Shown piece after piece: positions 37,487-46,870 of a stretch of 64,000 bases of DNA (positions are counted from its first letter, which is position 1; each line of letters begins with the position of its first letter). The notes under the pieces were generated by a model. The model saw only the letters and a program-made list of their open reading frames with translations. It did not search any database and was not told the DNA's origin. Origin of the DNA: Marininema mesophilum (GTDB lineage Bacteria; Bacillota; Bacilli; Thermoactinomycetales; DSM-45169). The DNA lies in contig NZ_FNNQ01000015.1 of assembly GCF_900106775.1 (NCBI RefSeq), positions 5,042-69,041 on the forward strand. The letters run 5' to 3'. Position numbers and translations under genes: made by a program.

Positions 37487-37660
37487 AAGTAAGCTCTCCT
37501 TTAGAGGATGTTATTTTTTTATAAATAATATTTATAAAGTTATCCAAGGACAGGTTACTACATTTGGAAATTTTCTGCAATTATATTTTCTTTTGGACAT
37601 CCTTGCAGAAAAGCGTCTCAAGATGGATGATCCAATATGGCAGTACTTAGTCTTCCTACA

Positions 37661-37698
37661 AAAAAGGTTGGTGACTCCATTGCTGAGCCGCCAACCTT
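37661..37698 (-). terminator. Terminator downstream of pepV
   Basis: On the minus strand AAGGTTGGCGGCT pairs imperfectly with AGTCACCAACCTT and is followed by TTTT, 48 bases after the pepV stop. Confidence 0.75.
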
Positions 37699-37745
37699 CT
37701 TTATAAGTTCATCTTATACGAATGGTTAAGAATCGTCGCCTACGA

Positions 37746-39158
37746 TCACTTCGCCAATTCGTAGATCGCCTGGGCATACAACGCAGTGGCTTTTACTAGA
37801 TCCTCCACTACGATATATTCATTCCGTTGATGAGCAGTATCTTCACGGCCTGGGAAACCCGGGCCAAAGACCACACCTGTTTCAAGGGCACGAGCATAGG
37901 TTGCACCGCCAATCGCCAGTGTCTCACCTTTTTCTCCCGTTTGTTCCTCATATACGCGAGCGAGAGTACGGACAAGGACATGCTCCTCATCAACGAAGTG
38001 TCCCTGTTTATGATCCACCACTTCTACGGTAAATCCAAAGGGCTCTACTTCAGTTTCCATCTGCTGACGGATTTGCGCAAGTTCCCCCGAAATCGGGTAA
38101 CGGATATTTAACCCAACACCTTGTTCCCCAGCTGCTTCGTAACGGAAGATCCCTCCATTTACCGTCAATGGACCTACCCGTTCATCACTTTGCGCAAGGT
38201 TCAACTTCTCCCCTTTAAAGCCTTCACATAATTTTTCGCTGATAAAACGTATGTACTTACTTCCTGTTGGGTCTAATGTTGCTGTATCCAGAAACTCAGC
38301 AAGCCGTAACGCGGCATTTAACCCCCCATCCGGCTCTGATCCATGATGGGCTTTTCCTTCGAGGACCAGGGTAAGGTGGTCGTTGGATTCCTCAGCATAT
38401 CCCTGAATCCGATTGGATAACAGAAAATCTTGATACTTCTCCTTCAGTTCAAAAACATCCCCATCTCCCTGCAATTGTGCCCGTGCTAAATCAGGTACCA
38501 TGTTGAAACGTTGCCCTGCTTCAAAGGATTGGAGTAACCACCCCGCTACTGGCGCTTCACCAGGCTCTACTTTACCAGTTAAGGTTAAGTCGATCATGCC
38601 TTTTTCCGCAGTGATAATAGGGAAGTCTGCATCCGGCGTAAAGCCCATGTCCGGCATTTTTTCCCGGGCAAAATAATAATCCATATCCCGCCAGTGAGAT
38701 TCCTCATCCGTACCCAGGATCAAACGAACCTTTTTGCTTAAGGGGAGACCCAACTCCTTAACCATCTGCATGGCAACAAAAGCAGCCATAGCCGGACCCT
38801 TATCATCCTGGGCTCCACGAGCATAAAAATTCCCTTCACGCACTTCGGGTTCAAATGGAGGAGAGATCCAACCATCTCCGACCGGTACCACGTCCAAATG
38901 GGCCAAAACGCCGACCAATTCCTCGCCTCCTCCCATCTCAATGTGACCTGCATAGCCATCCACACTTTTTGTGGTAAAGCCAGCTTTATCCCCTAGATCT
39001 AGCATATAGTTTAATGCTTCTGAGATTTTCTCTCCAAAGGGAGCACCAGGGCTCGCTGTTGAATCATCCAAAACACTTTCAATGGAACATAGCTCTGTCA
39101 ATTGCTGCAGTAGTTGATCCCGTCGTTTTTCTGTTTCTTCTAACCAATTAATCCCCAT
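37746..39158 (-). CDS. pepV: Dipeptidase PepV (M20 family)
   Basis: This 470-residue zinc peptidase matches the PepV family in length and motifs. Metal and catalytic residues appear in LAHLDVVPVG (His near 87), GAQDDKGP (bridging Asp near 119) and GTDEESHW (catalytic Glu near 153). A lid domain follows, then HGSEPDGGLNA and a C-terminal His region. PepV removes the N-terminal residue from dipeptides in the cytoplasm, including beta-Ala and D-Ala dipeptides in some species. The gene seems to be a single unit or to follow the inositol monophosphatase gene 30 bp upstream. Confidence 0.93.
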   Translation of the reverse strand: MGINWLEETEKRRDQLLQQLTELCSIESVLDDSTASPGAPFGEKISEALNYMLDLGDKAGFTTKSVDGYAGHIEMGGGEELVGVLAHLDVVPVGDGWISPPFEPEVREGNFYARGAQDDKGPAMAAFVAMQMVKELGLPLSKKVRLILGTDEESHWRDMDYYFAREKMPDMGFTPDADFPIITAEKGMIDLTLTGKVEPGEAPVAGWLLQSFEAGQRFNMVPDLARAQLQGDGDVFELKEKYQDFLLSNRIQGYAEESNDHLTLVLEGKAHHGSEPDGGLNAALRLAEFLDTATLDPTGSKYIRFISEKLCEGFKGEKLNLAQSDERVGPLTVNGGIFRYEAAGEQGVGLNIRYPISGELAQIRQQMETEVEPFGFTVEVVDHKQGHFVDEEHVLVRTLARVYEEQTGEKGETLAIGGATYARALETGVVFGPGFPGREDTAHQRNEYIVVEDLVKATALYAQAIYELAK

Positions 39159-39188
39159 TATTCTCTCCTCCTATGTAGGCCTATCCCT

Positions 39189-40013
39189 TTAAAAACCTGT
39201 TGCACCAACTGCAGCTAAGGCTTGTTGCACCTCAGTGTGAACCTGCCCGTTGGTCGCCAAGATATGGCGGACACCAATCTCATAGCTTCCACCGATTGTA
39301 TCCGTTGCTTTGCCACCCGCTTCCATTACAAGTAATGCACCTGCCGCTAAATCCCAAGCATTTAAATCCAATTCCCAGAAACCTGTGAGTCGCCCAGCGG
39401 CAACATATGCTAAGTGTAATGCCGCTGATCCTCCTGCACGGATATTTCGTACCTGGGGAGATAATTTTAATATCCCATCGGTGTTTATCTGCCTCATTCC
39501 AGCAGGGTCCCCTGAAGGAAATCCAGAGGCTAATAAACTTTCAGCCAAAGTCGCCTCGGTGGATACCTGGATTGGTTCATCATTCAACCATGCGCCCTTT
39601 CCTTTCTCGGCTGTAAACAGTTCATCTGTCATCGGATTATAAATCACTCCAAGGACGACCTCCTGCCTAACCGCATAGGCGATAGAAACGCAAAAAAAGG
39701 GAAATCCATGGATAAAGTTTGTCGTTCCATCGATAGGATCGACAATCCATAGATCTTCATGTTTTCGATGCTTTTCCAACGCTTCTTTAGCTGCAACAGC
39801 TCCCGCATCCACGCTCTCTTCACCCAGGATCATATGATCCGGATGACGAGAGGTGATGATCTCGCGGATGATGGATTCCGCCTCTTTATCCACCTCAGTC
39901 ACTAGATCATGGGCTGATGATTTTACATCGATTCTTTTGGCAACCGCCGCCTTTTCACGAATCTTAGATCCGGCTTGACGAGCTGCATCGATGGCTGTCT
40001 GTAATTCCTTCAC
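39189..40013 (-). CDS. suhB: Inositol monophosphatase family protein
   Basis: The 274-residue product has the three hallmark motifs of the magnesium/lithium-sensitive phosphatase family: GEES in ILGEES, the metal site DPIDGTTNFIHGFP, and WDLAAGALLVMEAGG near the C terminus. I chose GTG 40013 because GGAGGGG stands just before it and the resulting length is normal. A longer frame to 40199 adds 62 residues of non-family sequence and overlaps the divergent gene. Likely substrates are inositol-1-phosphate or related sugar phosphates, or 3'-phosphoadenosine phosphate. The symbol is the usual family name and not a proven orthology. Confidence 0.9.
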   Translation of the reverse strand: MKELQTAIDAARQAGSKIREKAAVAKRIDVKSSAHDLVTEVDKEAESIIREIITSRHPDHMILGEESVDAGAVAAKEALEKHRKHEDLWIVDPIDGTTNFIHGFPFFCVSIAYAVRQEVVLGVIYNPMTDELFTAEKGKGAWLNDEPIQVSTEATLAESLLASGFPSGDPAGMRQINTDGILKLSPQVRNIRAGGSAALHLAYVAAGRLTGFWELDLNAWDLAAGALLVMEAGGKATDTIGGSYEIGVRHILATNGQVHTEVQQALAAVGATGF

Positions 40014-40192
40014 AATAACCCCTCCGTGCCATGATGAGATTGACCTTCTTACTATACCATTTTTAAATGGCAAAGCTGAAACCATGGTTATTCTAAAGTG
40101 AGCCCTCAGTCCGAAAAAAGTGAAAAAGAGGAGTCTATCGATTCGTATCGAAAACGAAGAGAAACCCTTTTCTTCGTAGAAAGGAGCCTTCA

Positions 40193-41098
40193 ATGCCAAA
40201 CGCCTGGAGCCATATCCTTTTCGGCCACATCGCCTTAAAACATGCTGATCTACCTATCCCTCAAGATCCACGTGCCTTTCAACTGGGCTGTCAAGGCCCT
40301 GATTTTCTGCTTTACCATAATTTCTGGCCATGGAAATTTGGTAAAACGGTAAATAACTTAGGCAATGAGATTCACAAACGACACTGCGGTCCCTTTCTTA
40401 CCGATCTTATTCAAGCCGCTGGTAGCCATCCAGATCTAGAGGAGTATGTGTCAGGTTTTCTAACCCATCACATACTGGATCGGCATGCTCATCCCTATAT
40501 TGTCTACCGTTCTGGTGAAGGTAAACATAAGCATCAACAGTTAGAAGTCTACATCGACACCCTATTAGCAGAACGCTTGGAAAACATCCGCACTTGGAAA
40601 ACCCCTGTCGTGCCACGAATCGATATCGGCCCTCGACTACCTGATCATTGGTCTAAGATCATGCACGATATTGCTCGTAAGCATTTCCCCTCCGAAACAG
40701 CCCAAATTCGCCCAGAGGATTGGAATACTGCTTACAATGACATGAAAAAAGCCCTTGGATTTTTTTACGATCCCTCGGGCATCAAACTCGCTCTCACTTT
40801 TGGTTATATCTACCCCTTCCGCTATCGTCCTCTCCATGATGGTGTGGATTATCTTAATGAGCAAGAGCGGGAGTGGCTTCATCCTGCAGTACCTACTGAG
40901 CGTCATCGTGAGCGTTTCATGGATTTATGGGATAATGCCCTCACAGAAACAACCCACCTTTTGCGTCTTACCTATTCATACTGGAAAAGTGACACATCTT
41001 TAGAAGAGCTCTCTGAGCAAATTGGAAATATTTCCTACGACATAGGGAAACCCGCACAGCTCAATTTACAAGCTCAAGTTGCAGAACCAATTGTGTAG
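40193..41098 (+). CDS. Zinc-dependent phospholipase C-like protein
   Basis: This 301-residue protein belongs to the bacterial zinc-dependent phospholipase C fold family. It opens with MPNAWSHILFGH and has the clustered histidines HHILDRHAHPYI near residue 103 and GKHKHQQLE near 124, which would bind metal. No signal peptide is present, unlike secreted phospholipases C, so a cytoplasmic phosphodiesterase or nuclease-like role is possible. ATG 40193 follows AAAGGAG. It is divergent from the inositol monophosphatase gene. Confidence 0.85.
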   Translation: MPNAWSHILFGHIALKHADLPIPQDPRAFQLGCQGPDFLLYHNFWPWKFGKTVNNLGNEIHKRHCGPFLTDLIQAAGSHPDLEEYVSGFLTHHILDRHAHPYIVYRSGEGKHKHQQLEVYIDTLLAERLENIRTWKTPVVPRIDIGPRLPDHWSKIMHDIARKHFPSETAQIRPEDWNTAYNDMKKALGFFYDPSGIKLALTFGYIYPFRYRPLHDGVDYLNEQEREWLHPAVPTERHRERFMDLWDNALTETTHLLRLTYSYWKSDTSLEELSEQIGNISYDIGKPAQLNLQAQVAEPIV

Positions 41099-41132
41099 GG
41101 TAACATCAGCTTTTCTATCCAGACTCTATATA

Positions 41133-41351
41133 CTAGCCTGCCCCCTCGATCTTTAAATTCTTATCCATATCGATGCTTTTGTTAAAATCTCCAGTTACAG
41201 TTGAGCCTCCAACTTGGTCAGAATCACTTGAGGCACCTACATTGAAACCATTTCCTAAAGCAATCATCCCTCCAGAAATACTAACGATTTTAAAATTGGT
41301 AATATTATTAATTACTCTGCTATTATTGATAGAATTAGATGTACCAGCCAT
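41133..41351 (-). CDS. GerPA/GerPF-like spore germination protein
   Basis: The 72-residue protein matches the small GerPA/GerPF family: an N-terminal hydrophilic Asn/Ser stretch, the core KIVSISGGMIALGNGF, and a C-terminal low-complexity segment. GerP proteins sit in the spore coat and help germinants reach their receptors. It is an isolated gene, whereas gerP usually forms a six-gene operon, so it is a paralogue or a stand-alone copy. Expression late in sporulation from a SigK-type promoter is expected but I cannot see one clearly. Confidence 0.88.
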   Translation of the reverse strand: MAGTSNSINNSRVINNITNFKIVSISGGMIALGNGFNVGASSDSDQVGGSTVTGDFNKSIDMDKNLKIEGAG

Positions 41352-41434
41352 CCTGCAATCATCCCTTTATTTATGCTTGGTTCATAGTATGTCAGCAAAT
41401 AAGGGCCCGTTCGCTTCCATCCACACAAATCATA

Positions 41435-41478
41435 AAAAAGAGAAGTCCACTGACAATACTCAGCGAACTTCTCTTTTT
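41435..41478. terminator. Terminator downstream of pit
   Basis: AAAAAGAGAAGT (41435-41446) pairs exactly with ACTTCTCTTTTT (41467-41478). A/T runs on both sides make it usable in both directions; on the minus strand it lies 20 bases after the pit stop. Confidence 0.8.
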
Positions 41479-41497
41479 ATGTCTCATTCGTAAGATC

Positions 41498-42490
41498 CTA
41501 CTCTAATACTTTTAGTACTTGGTAAAATAACCATGCCATGATAGCTGTACCTGGGAGAGTAAATACCCAAGCATAGACGATTTTACCTGCAATCCCCCAG
41601 CGAACGCTCTTCACACGTTCTGCTGTCCCTACACCAAGAATGGCTCCAGTCATCGTTTGCGTAGTACTTACTGGAATACCCACTTTCGCAATCGAGGTGA
41701 GCAGAACGGCAGCGGCTGTTTCTGCGGCAAATCCATGGGGCGTGTCCAAGTGAGCCAAGCGCATCCCCATCGTTCTAATAATCCGCCAACCCCCGATAGC
41801 TGTTCCCAATCCCATAGTAAGCCCAGCAGCAATAACTACCCAAGTGGGTACTTCTACGGTATCTAAGTATCCACCCGCTACCAATGCGAGAGTGATAATC
41901 CCCATAGCCTTTTGTGCATCGTTCGTTCCATGACTGAAGGCCATCAATGAGGAGGAGATGATCTGGAGTGGCCGGAAGATCCGTTTCACTTTGGATGGAT
42001 TGGAGTTAGCAAATAATGCTCGAATCAGTTTCATTAACCCATACGCCAACAAACCACCAAGGAGTGGAGAGAGAAGAAGTGCGATGAGGATTTCTAACAG
42101 CCCAGTTACCTTCAATACTGCAAAGCCCTTAAAAGCTACAGCAGAGCCAACGAGCGCACCAATCAAACCGTGGGAAGAGCTCACAGGCATACCGATACGC
42201 GCCATAATCACATTCCATACAATAGCCGCTAACAAAGCGGCAAGTACGACCAATTGGGTAATAATTTTAGCGTCTACGATTTTCGTTCCAATCGCTTTCG
42301 CTACCGCAGTAGAAAAAAAGGCACCTGCGACATTTAAAGTACCTGCGAGGAGCAACGCTTTGGCTGGAGTGAGCGTCCGTGTACCAATCACTGTAGCGAT
42401 GGCATTGGCTGAGTCGTTCATCCCATTGGTAAAGTCAAAAACCAGGGCAAAAACGACGACTAAAATAATGAGCACTAACGGGTCAAGCAT
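41498..42490 (-). CDS. pit: PiT family low-affinity inorganic phosphate transporter
   Basis: The 330-residue membrane protein shows the two inverted PiT signatures: FDFTNGMNDSANAIAT near the N terminus and SHGTNDAQKAMGI in the second half. About ten hydrophobic segments are visible. It imports phosphate (as metal phosphate) coupled to protons or sodium. It overlaps by eight bases the upstream DUF47 gene, the usual Pit accessory protein, forming a two-gene operon. The length is that of short bacterial PiT proteins. Confidence 0.94.
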   Translation of the reverse strand: MLDPLVLIILVVVFALVFDFTNGMNDSANAIATVIGTRTLTPAKALLLAGTLNVAGAFFSTAVAKAIGTKIVDAKIITQLVVLAALLAAIVWNVIMARIGMPVSSSHGLIGALVGSAVAFKGFAVLKVTGLLEILIALLLSPLLGGLLAYGLMKLIRALFANSNPSKVKRIFRPLQIISSSLMAFSHGTNDAQKAMGIITLALVAGGYLDTVEVPTWVVIAAGLTMGLGTAIGGWRIIRTMGMRLAHLDTPHGFAAETAAAVLLTSIAKVGIPVSTTQTMTGAILGVGTAERVKSVRWGIAGKIVYAWVFTLPGTAIMAWLFYQVLKVLE

Positions 42491-43103
42491 ACTTCATAAC
42501 CACGCTTTCCAGAACATCGGCAAGATCCTCAGCACTATCGGTGACGCCCTCTAGCTTTTCGTATAGTTCCTTCATCTTGATTAGTTCGACTGGATCTTTT
42601 TGCTCCTCAAACAAAGAACCAACGGATTGACGCATCAGACGATCTGCTTGATTTTCTACCAGGTTAATTTCGACAACCAGATTCTGAATGGTTGGGAATT
42701 CACGTTTTTGCAAGGCAATAAAAGCTTCCTGCAAATGTTCAGCTACCTTCTCCAATAGCTCCGCAAACTGCATTAAGTACGGTGTGGTTTTCTCTACATT
42801 GTAATAAACGAAACGGGAAGCACAGGCCTCCACCCCATCCAGGATATCATCTAACTTAATGGCTAGTTCCTTAATATCCTCTCGATCCATTGGGGTCACA
42901 AAGGTAGAATTCAATTCACGAATGAGAATGTGCGTAAATTCGTCCCCTTTGTTTTCCAAGTCCTTCAACTTCTCGGCGTAATCTTCTTTGTGTTGCAAAG
43001 TCTCCACGTTCTGGCGGAAAAGCTGCATCGCCTCAACGATGTTGCTAGCGGCCTCCACCAAGGTATGGTAGAACACCGAATCCTTCGAACGATTAAAGAT
43101 CAA
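42483..43103 (-). CDS. DUF47 (PhoU-like) accessory protein of the phosphate transporter
   Basis: The 206-residue, all-helical protein belongs to the DUF47/TIGR00153 family, related to PhoU and B. subtilis YkaA. Acidic metal-binding repeats such as DREDIKELAIKLDDILDGVE and NQADRL are visible. It regulates or assists the PiT transporter encoded immediately downstream with an overlapping start. The start is TTG 43103, preceded by a G-rich ribosome binding site (GGGGGG) at good spacing. Confidence 0.9.
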   Translation of the reverse strand: MIFNRSKDSVFYHTLVEAASNIVEAMQLFRQNVETLQHKEDYAEKLKDLENKGDEFTHILIRELNSTFVTPMDREDIKELAIKLDDILDGVEACASRFVYYNVEKTTPYLMQFAELLEKVAEHLQEAFIALQKREFPTIQNLVVEINLVENQADRLMRQSVGSLFEEQKDPVELIKMKELYEKLEGVTDSAEDLADVLESVVMKYA

Positions 43104-43261
43104 GACTGAACCCCCCTAGTATAATACGGTCTTATTAGATTGGAACTCTCTCTCCTGTTATTAATCAATCCTCCCTAATAATAATGCTTTTGAAATAGAA
43201 AGCAAAGCCTGTTTCAAGTTTTATTGTGAAGATACGACTGGGAACCCTTTGGAGAATAGAT

Positions 43262-43287
43262 AGGCGGGAAGCCATGGCTTCCCGCCT
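43262..43287 (-). terminator. Palindromic hairpin downstream of the MMPL gene
   Basis: A 26-bp perfect palindrome (AGGCGGGAAGCCA and its complement) lies 88 bases after the MMPL stop. The T-tract on the minus strand is weak (TATCTATTCT), so it may terminate only in part. Confidence 0.5.
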
Positions 43288-43374
43288 TCCATGGGTACAA
43301 CCCTCATAGGGTAGACTACCCAATCATCCCAAAAATGCAACCATTTTATCCATTATTTCACATAAGAAAAGCGA

Positions 43375-46300
43375 TTATAAACTTCCTTTCTCACCTTGAG
43401 GCCCATCTGGATCAGCATTTAAGCGACGAGTAACGGCCATCATTCCTGGTAAGAAGAGTGGCAACATCAGAAATGCCATGATGAACAATCCGAGGATCAC
43501 AACGGTAGCTACCTGCATTAAGGTAAGAATCCCCGAGGGATAGAGCGCGGCAAATGTACCTGAGAGGATGATTGCCGCGGAAAATACCACGCCACCGATT
43601 TTACGGGAAGCTTCCACAACCGCTTTTCCTGGTGTCCAATCACGGTACTCCAAGTAACGCATCATAAGGAAGATACTATAATCCACTCCCAAGGAGACAA
43701 TCATGATCATAGAGAAAAATGGCGTAGACCATGTGAGACCAGGATAACCAAATCCTTCTCTGAAGATCACTTCAGTAAACGCTAAGGCACTGAAATAGGA
43801 AATCACTAACGAAGCAATAATGTACACCGTATTCCAGAAGGAGCGTAACATCCAGAGAAGAACCAGGGCAATCCCCAACATCATATAAGTAGCCGTTCGG
43901 GTAAAGTCCTCTGTGGATAATTTGTTCAAATCTCTGTTTTGAGAAGAGAGACCACCCACTCCATATTTGGAGTCACTGTACTTGGTTTTTTTCAATTTAT
44001 CTGAAATGGTTTGATCGATATCTCCAGCTGTCTTCATCGCCTTCTCTGAGTATGGATCTCCTTCGAGAACGATGTTCCATTTCAAGATGTGACGATCACC
44101 GGACATATATGCATCTAAGGACTTTTGAAAGTCTTTCCCAGTGCGCTGTGCTTTGGGTAGGAAAAAGGTATGGGATGCCTTCGTACCGGCTACTTCACCT
44201 AAGTACCCTTGTGCTTTGTTTAACCCTTTATCGATCTCACCTAGTCCCTTAGAACTTTTGCTAAGTCCTCCTTGCAGTTTCTTGAGATCGTTATCCATTG
44301 AGTAAAGCCCATCATTTAGTTGCCCCTGCCCATTGGCGACTCTACCCAATCCGGTATCAATTTGACCGAGGGCATCCACTACCTGCGCTTCACCAGCACT
44401 TCCTTTTTTCAAACCCGCTGCTAGCGCCCTAGAGCCTTGTTCCATTTGGGTAAGTCCCGCCAGCAATTTTTTCTGTTCAGTCGTAATTTTATTCAACCCT
44501 GCGTTAGCTTCTGCAAATCGACTATTGATCCCGGTAAAGCCAACATTCAATTCCTGTAAGCCATTATCTAATATCTTAACTTGAGCATCTAACGGATTAA
44601 CCTTCTCTTTTAATGCTGCTACTTTTGCTTGCTCCCCAGGGCCCTGCGGATTTAATCCGTATACTTGGACTTTAACCCCAGCGGCCAACGGTTTAATTTG
44701 ATCCATAAGAGACTGTAGCCTGTTAGCCCCATCTCCGAGCTTTTTATAACCCGCATACAAACTGTTATACCCGCTATTTAGTTTGCTCGTATTCGCCACT
44801 AAGATTTCTACGCCACTACGCATCTTTGTAAGCCCTGTATTTAGTTCTTCAGCCCCAGAGGCCCCTTTATCTAGACCAGCCTGAATTTGCTTGGAAGCCT
44901 TCCCAACCTCCTGCACACCTTGTTGAGCGGCCTTTGTCCCTTTGTACAATTGATCCACCTGGGACATATCTTTACTACCTGCATTCATTTTTGCTAGGAT
45001 TTTTTTTAAACCGCTATTAATCTGCTCGGTTCCCTTTTCTGCCTTACCAATCCCTTCATTGGTTTTCTTCGTCTGCTTATTCACGTAGGCTGCTTCGATG
45101 GGATTGCCCTTTGGTTGAGTGGGTCCATATACGGTATCCACTTCTGGCACACGCCTTAAGCTATTGGTTACCTCATCAATAAAAGCCAAAGCCTCTGAGG
45201 AATCTAATTTTTTGTCGCTTTTAAGAACCACTTCGACAGGCATCGTCTGTCCTGGTGTAAACTCCTTGGCGACAATGTTAAAGCCTTTTAAGGATTCATA
45301 GGAGTTGTCCACCTCATCCAAGCTATTGTAGGATAACTTTCCTTGATGGAAAAAAAGAATAGGTACTGTGATAAGTGCCACAATCAGGAGCCCTAAAAGG
45401 GGACGACGATAGGAGAAGGAAGAAAGAGCTGGCCAGATCCGGCTGTTCACTTTTCCTTTCACCTTTTTCACAGGCCAGAACATTTTCATACCTAACACGG
45501 ACATAAAAAAAGGAACAACGGTGAGCAAGGATGCAATCAAGAATAGGACACCGACAGCAACCGCTACCCCTGCTTGATAGACGGAAAACTTTGCAAAGGC
45601 TAAACAGCTAAAACCGATGAATACCGCAATGGCACTATAGAAAACCGTTTTTCCAGCCGTTTGATATGTGACAACAATTGATTCAGAAATCGATTTCCGC
45701 TGGGATAGCTCCTCTTTGAAGCGGGCAAAAAGGAGGATATTATAATCTGTTCCTATCCCAAATAAAACAAGGATCAAAAAGATCTGTGTAAAATTCGCAA
45801 AGGGGAAGTCCCACCATTGCACCATATGGGCAACCACTGCTAGGGATGTGATATAGGATATTCCCACCGATAGTAGGGAGATCACCGGTGCTACAGGAGA
45901 TCGGAAAACAGCGATCAACACCACAATAATAAAAGCAACCGTGATCGTCTCGGTCTTCTTTACACCCTTTAAGGTGGTTTGGCCAAAATCATCTTGAATG
46001 AGCTTGTTTCCAGTTAAGTAATGATCTACGGAGACGGATTTTAGAGCCCCTCTTACGTCTTCTCGAACATCAGATAACTGTTTTCCACTCCGATTTACCG
46101 TAAAGAGAGTCATCACTGTACTTTTATCCTTGGAGACAAACTGATCTTTCAGTTCTTTTTCATTAAAATGGGTGATGACATTACTCACACCCAATTTTTT
46201 ATTGGATTCGAGGTTATCAACTCCCTTTTCGATCTCTGATAACTCATTTTTCGTTAACGGTTTGTCAGAATGAAAAACAACTAAAATATCAACATCTTTG

Positions 46301-46506
46301 CTGTTTTTCGAAGAGTTACTCATTTCCTTTTTCAAATTATTTGCCATCTGTGAAGAATACTTGGCATGAATTTTGGGTTCTGATTCTCGTGTCATCTGCC
46401 CAAGGTCGGGCATTGTCACGATCGATAGGATGACCATCGCTACCCAAGCAATCAAAACCACCCATTTATATCGAAGAACTGTACGCATACTCTGCCACCT
46501 TTCCAT
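43375..46506 (-). CDS. MMPL-family (RND superfamily) exporter with long extracytoplasmic repeat domain
   Basis: This 1,043-residue protein has the MMPL layout: membrane segment 1 (about 13-30), an extracytoplasmic loop, a bundle of segments about 180-345 with the conserved GIGTDYNILL, a long insert, and a second bundle about 860-1030 with SLGVDYSIFL. The insert (about 430-840) is rich in repeated G-L-x-K/T-x-x-x-G units such as LNTGLTKMRSG and LNDGLYSMDNDLKKLQGGL, which predicts coiled rods like those of YhgE/Pip proteins. Members export lipids, surfactants or siderophores, or help assemble the envelope, using the proton gradient. It is a single gene, divergent from asnB. Substrate unknown. 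Confidence 0.92.
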   Translation of the reverse strand: MERWQSMRTVLRYKWVVLIAWVAMVILSIVTMPDLGQMTRESEPKIHAKYSSQMANNLKKEMSNSSKNSKDVDILVVFHSDKPLTKNELSEIEKGVDNLESNKKLGVSNVITHFNEKELKDQFVSKDKSTVMTLFTVNRSGKQLSDVREDVRGALKSVSVDHYLTGNKLIQDDFGQTTLKGVKKTETITVAFIIVVLIAVFRSPVAPVISLLSVGISYITSLAVVAHMVQWWDFPFANFTQIFLILVLFGIGTDYNILLFARFKEELSQRKSISESIVVTYQTAGKTVFYSAIAVFIGFSCLAFAKFSVYQAGVAVAVGVLFLIASLLTVVPFFMSVLGMKMFWPVKKVKGKVNSRIWPALSSFSYRRPLLGLLIVALITVPILFFHQGKLSYNSLDEVDNSYESLKGFNIVAKEFTPGQTMPVEVVLKSDKKLDSSEALAFIDEVTNSLRRVPEVDTVYGPTQPKGNPIEAAYVNKQTKKTNEGIGKAEKGTEQINSGLKKILAKMNAGSKDMSQVDQLYKGTKAAQQGVQEVGKASKQIQAGLDKGASGAEELNTGLTKMRSGVEILVANTSKLNSGYNSLYAGYKKLGDGANRLQSLMDQIKPLAAGVKVQVYGLNPQGPGEQAKVAALKEKVNPLDAQVKILDNGLQELNVGFTGINSRFAEANAGLNKITTEQKKLLAGLTQMEQGSRALAAGLKKGSAGEAQVVDALGQIDTGLGRVANGQGQLNDGLYSMDNDLKKLQGGLSKSSKGLGEIDKGLNKAQGYLGEVAGTKASHTFFLPKAQRTGKDFQKSLDAYMSGDRHILKWNIVLEGDPYSEKAMKTAGDIDQTISDKLKKTKYSDSKYGVGGLSSQNRDLNKLSTEDFTRTATYMMLGIALVLLWMLRSFWNTVYIIASLVISYFSALAFTEVIFREGFGYPGLTWSTPFFSMIMIVSLGVDYSIFLMMRYLEYRDWTPGKAVVEASRKIGGVVFSAAIILSGTFAALYPSGILTLMQVATVVILGLFIMAFLMLPLFLPGMMAVTRRLNADPDGPQGEKGSL

Positions 46507-46870
46507 CCATCATCTCTCTTTTTGCCTACTCCCCATATCGTCTTGATAAAATCTTTTACTAATTTTTTGCGTCGATTCTTGATATGTAGAAGGCTCTCTC
46601 CATACCACTTTCCTCCGTTCCCTGCCATTCTCATTATTTTCATTCTAACGTGGAATGAGCTAACATGCGAGACAAAAATATTGCATCCATATATTTCGAC
46701 CAACTAATATTACGTAAATAAATAAAAAATAGACCTTACCCCCTATTTATTAATCCTCATCACCGAAGAATAGCAAGCATGCGACTTGCCCTTTTAGTAT
46801 CAGAGAGTTACGTTAAAAAGGTACCTCGTTGGTTAATATTACTATTGACAATAGAAGGAGATGTTGAACA
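46507..46870. other. Divergent intergenic region between MMPL and asnB genes
   Basis: 364 bp, AT-rich, holding the promoters of both genes. AGAAGGAGA lies 10 bases before the asnB ATG. I see no clear promoter, RNA structure or short gene; the open frames here have no ribosome binding site. Confidence 0.5.

Noticed and set aside
39189..40199. 336-codon version of the inositol monophosphatase
   Set aside because: The extra 62 residues are non-family sequence overlapping a divergent gene; GTG 40013 has the ribosome binding site.
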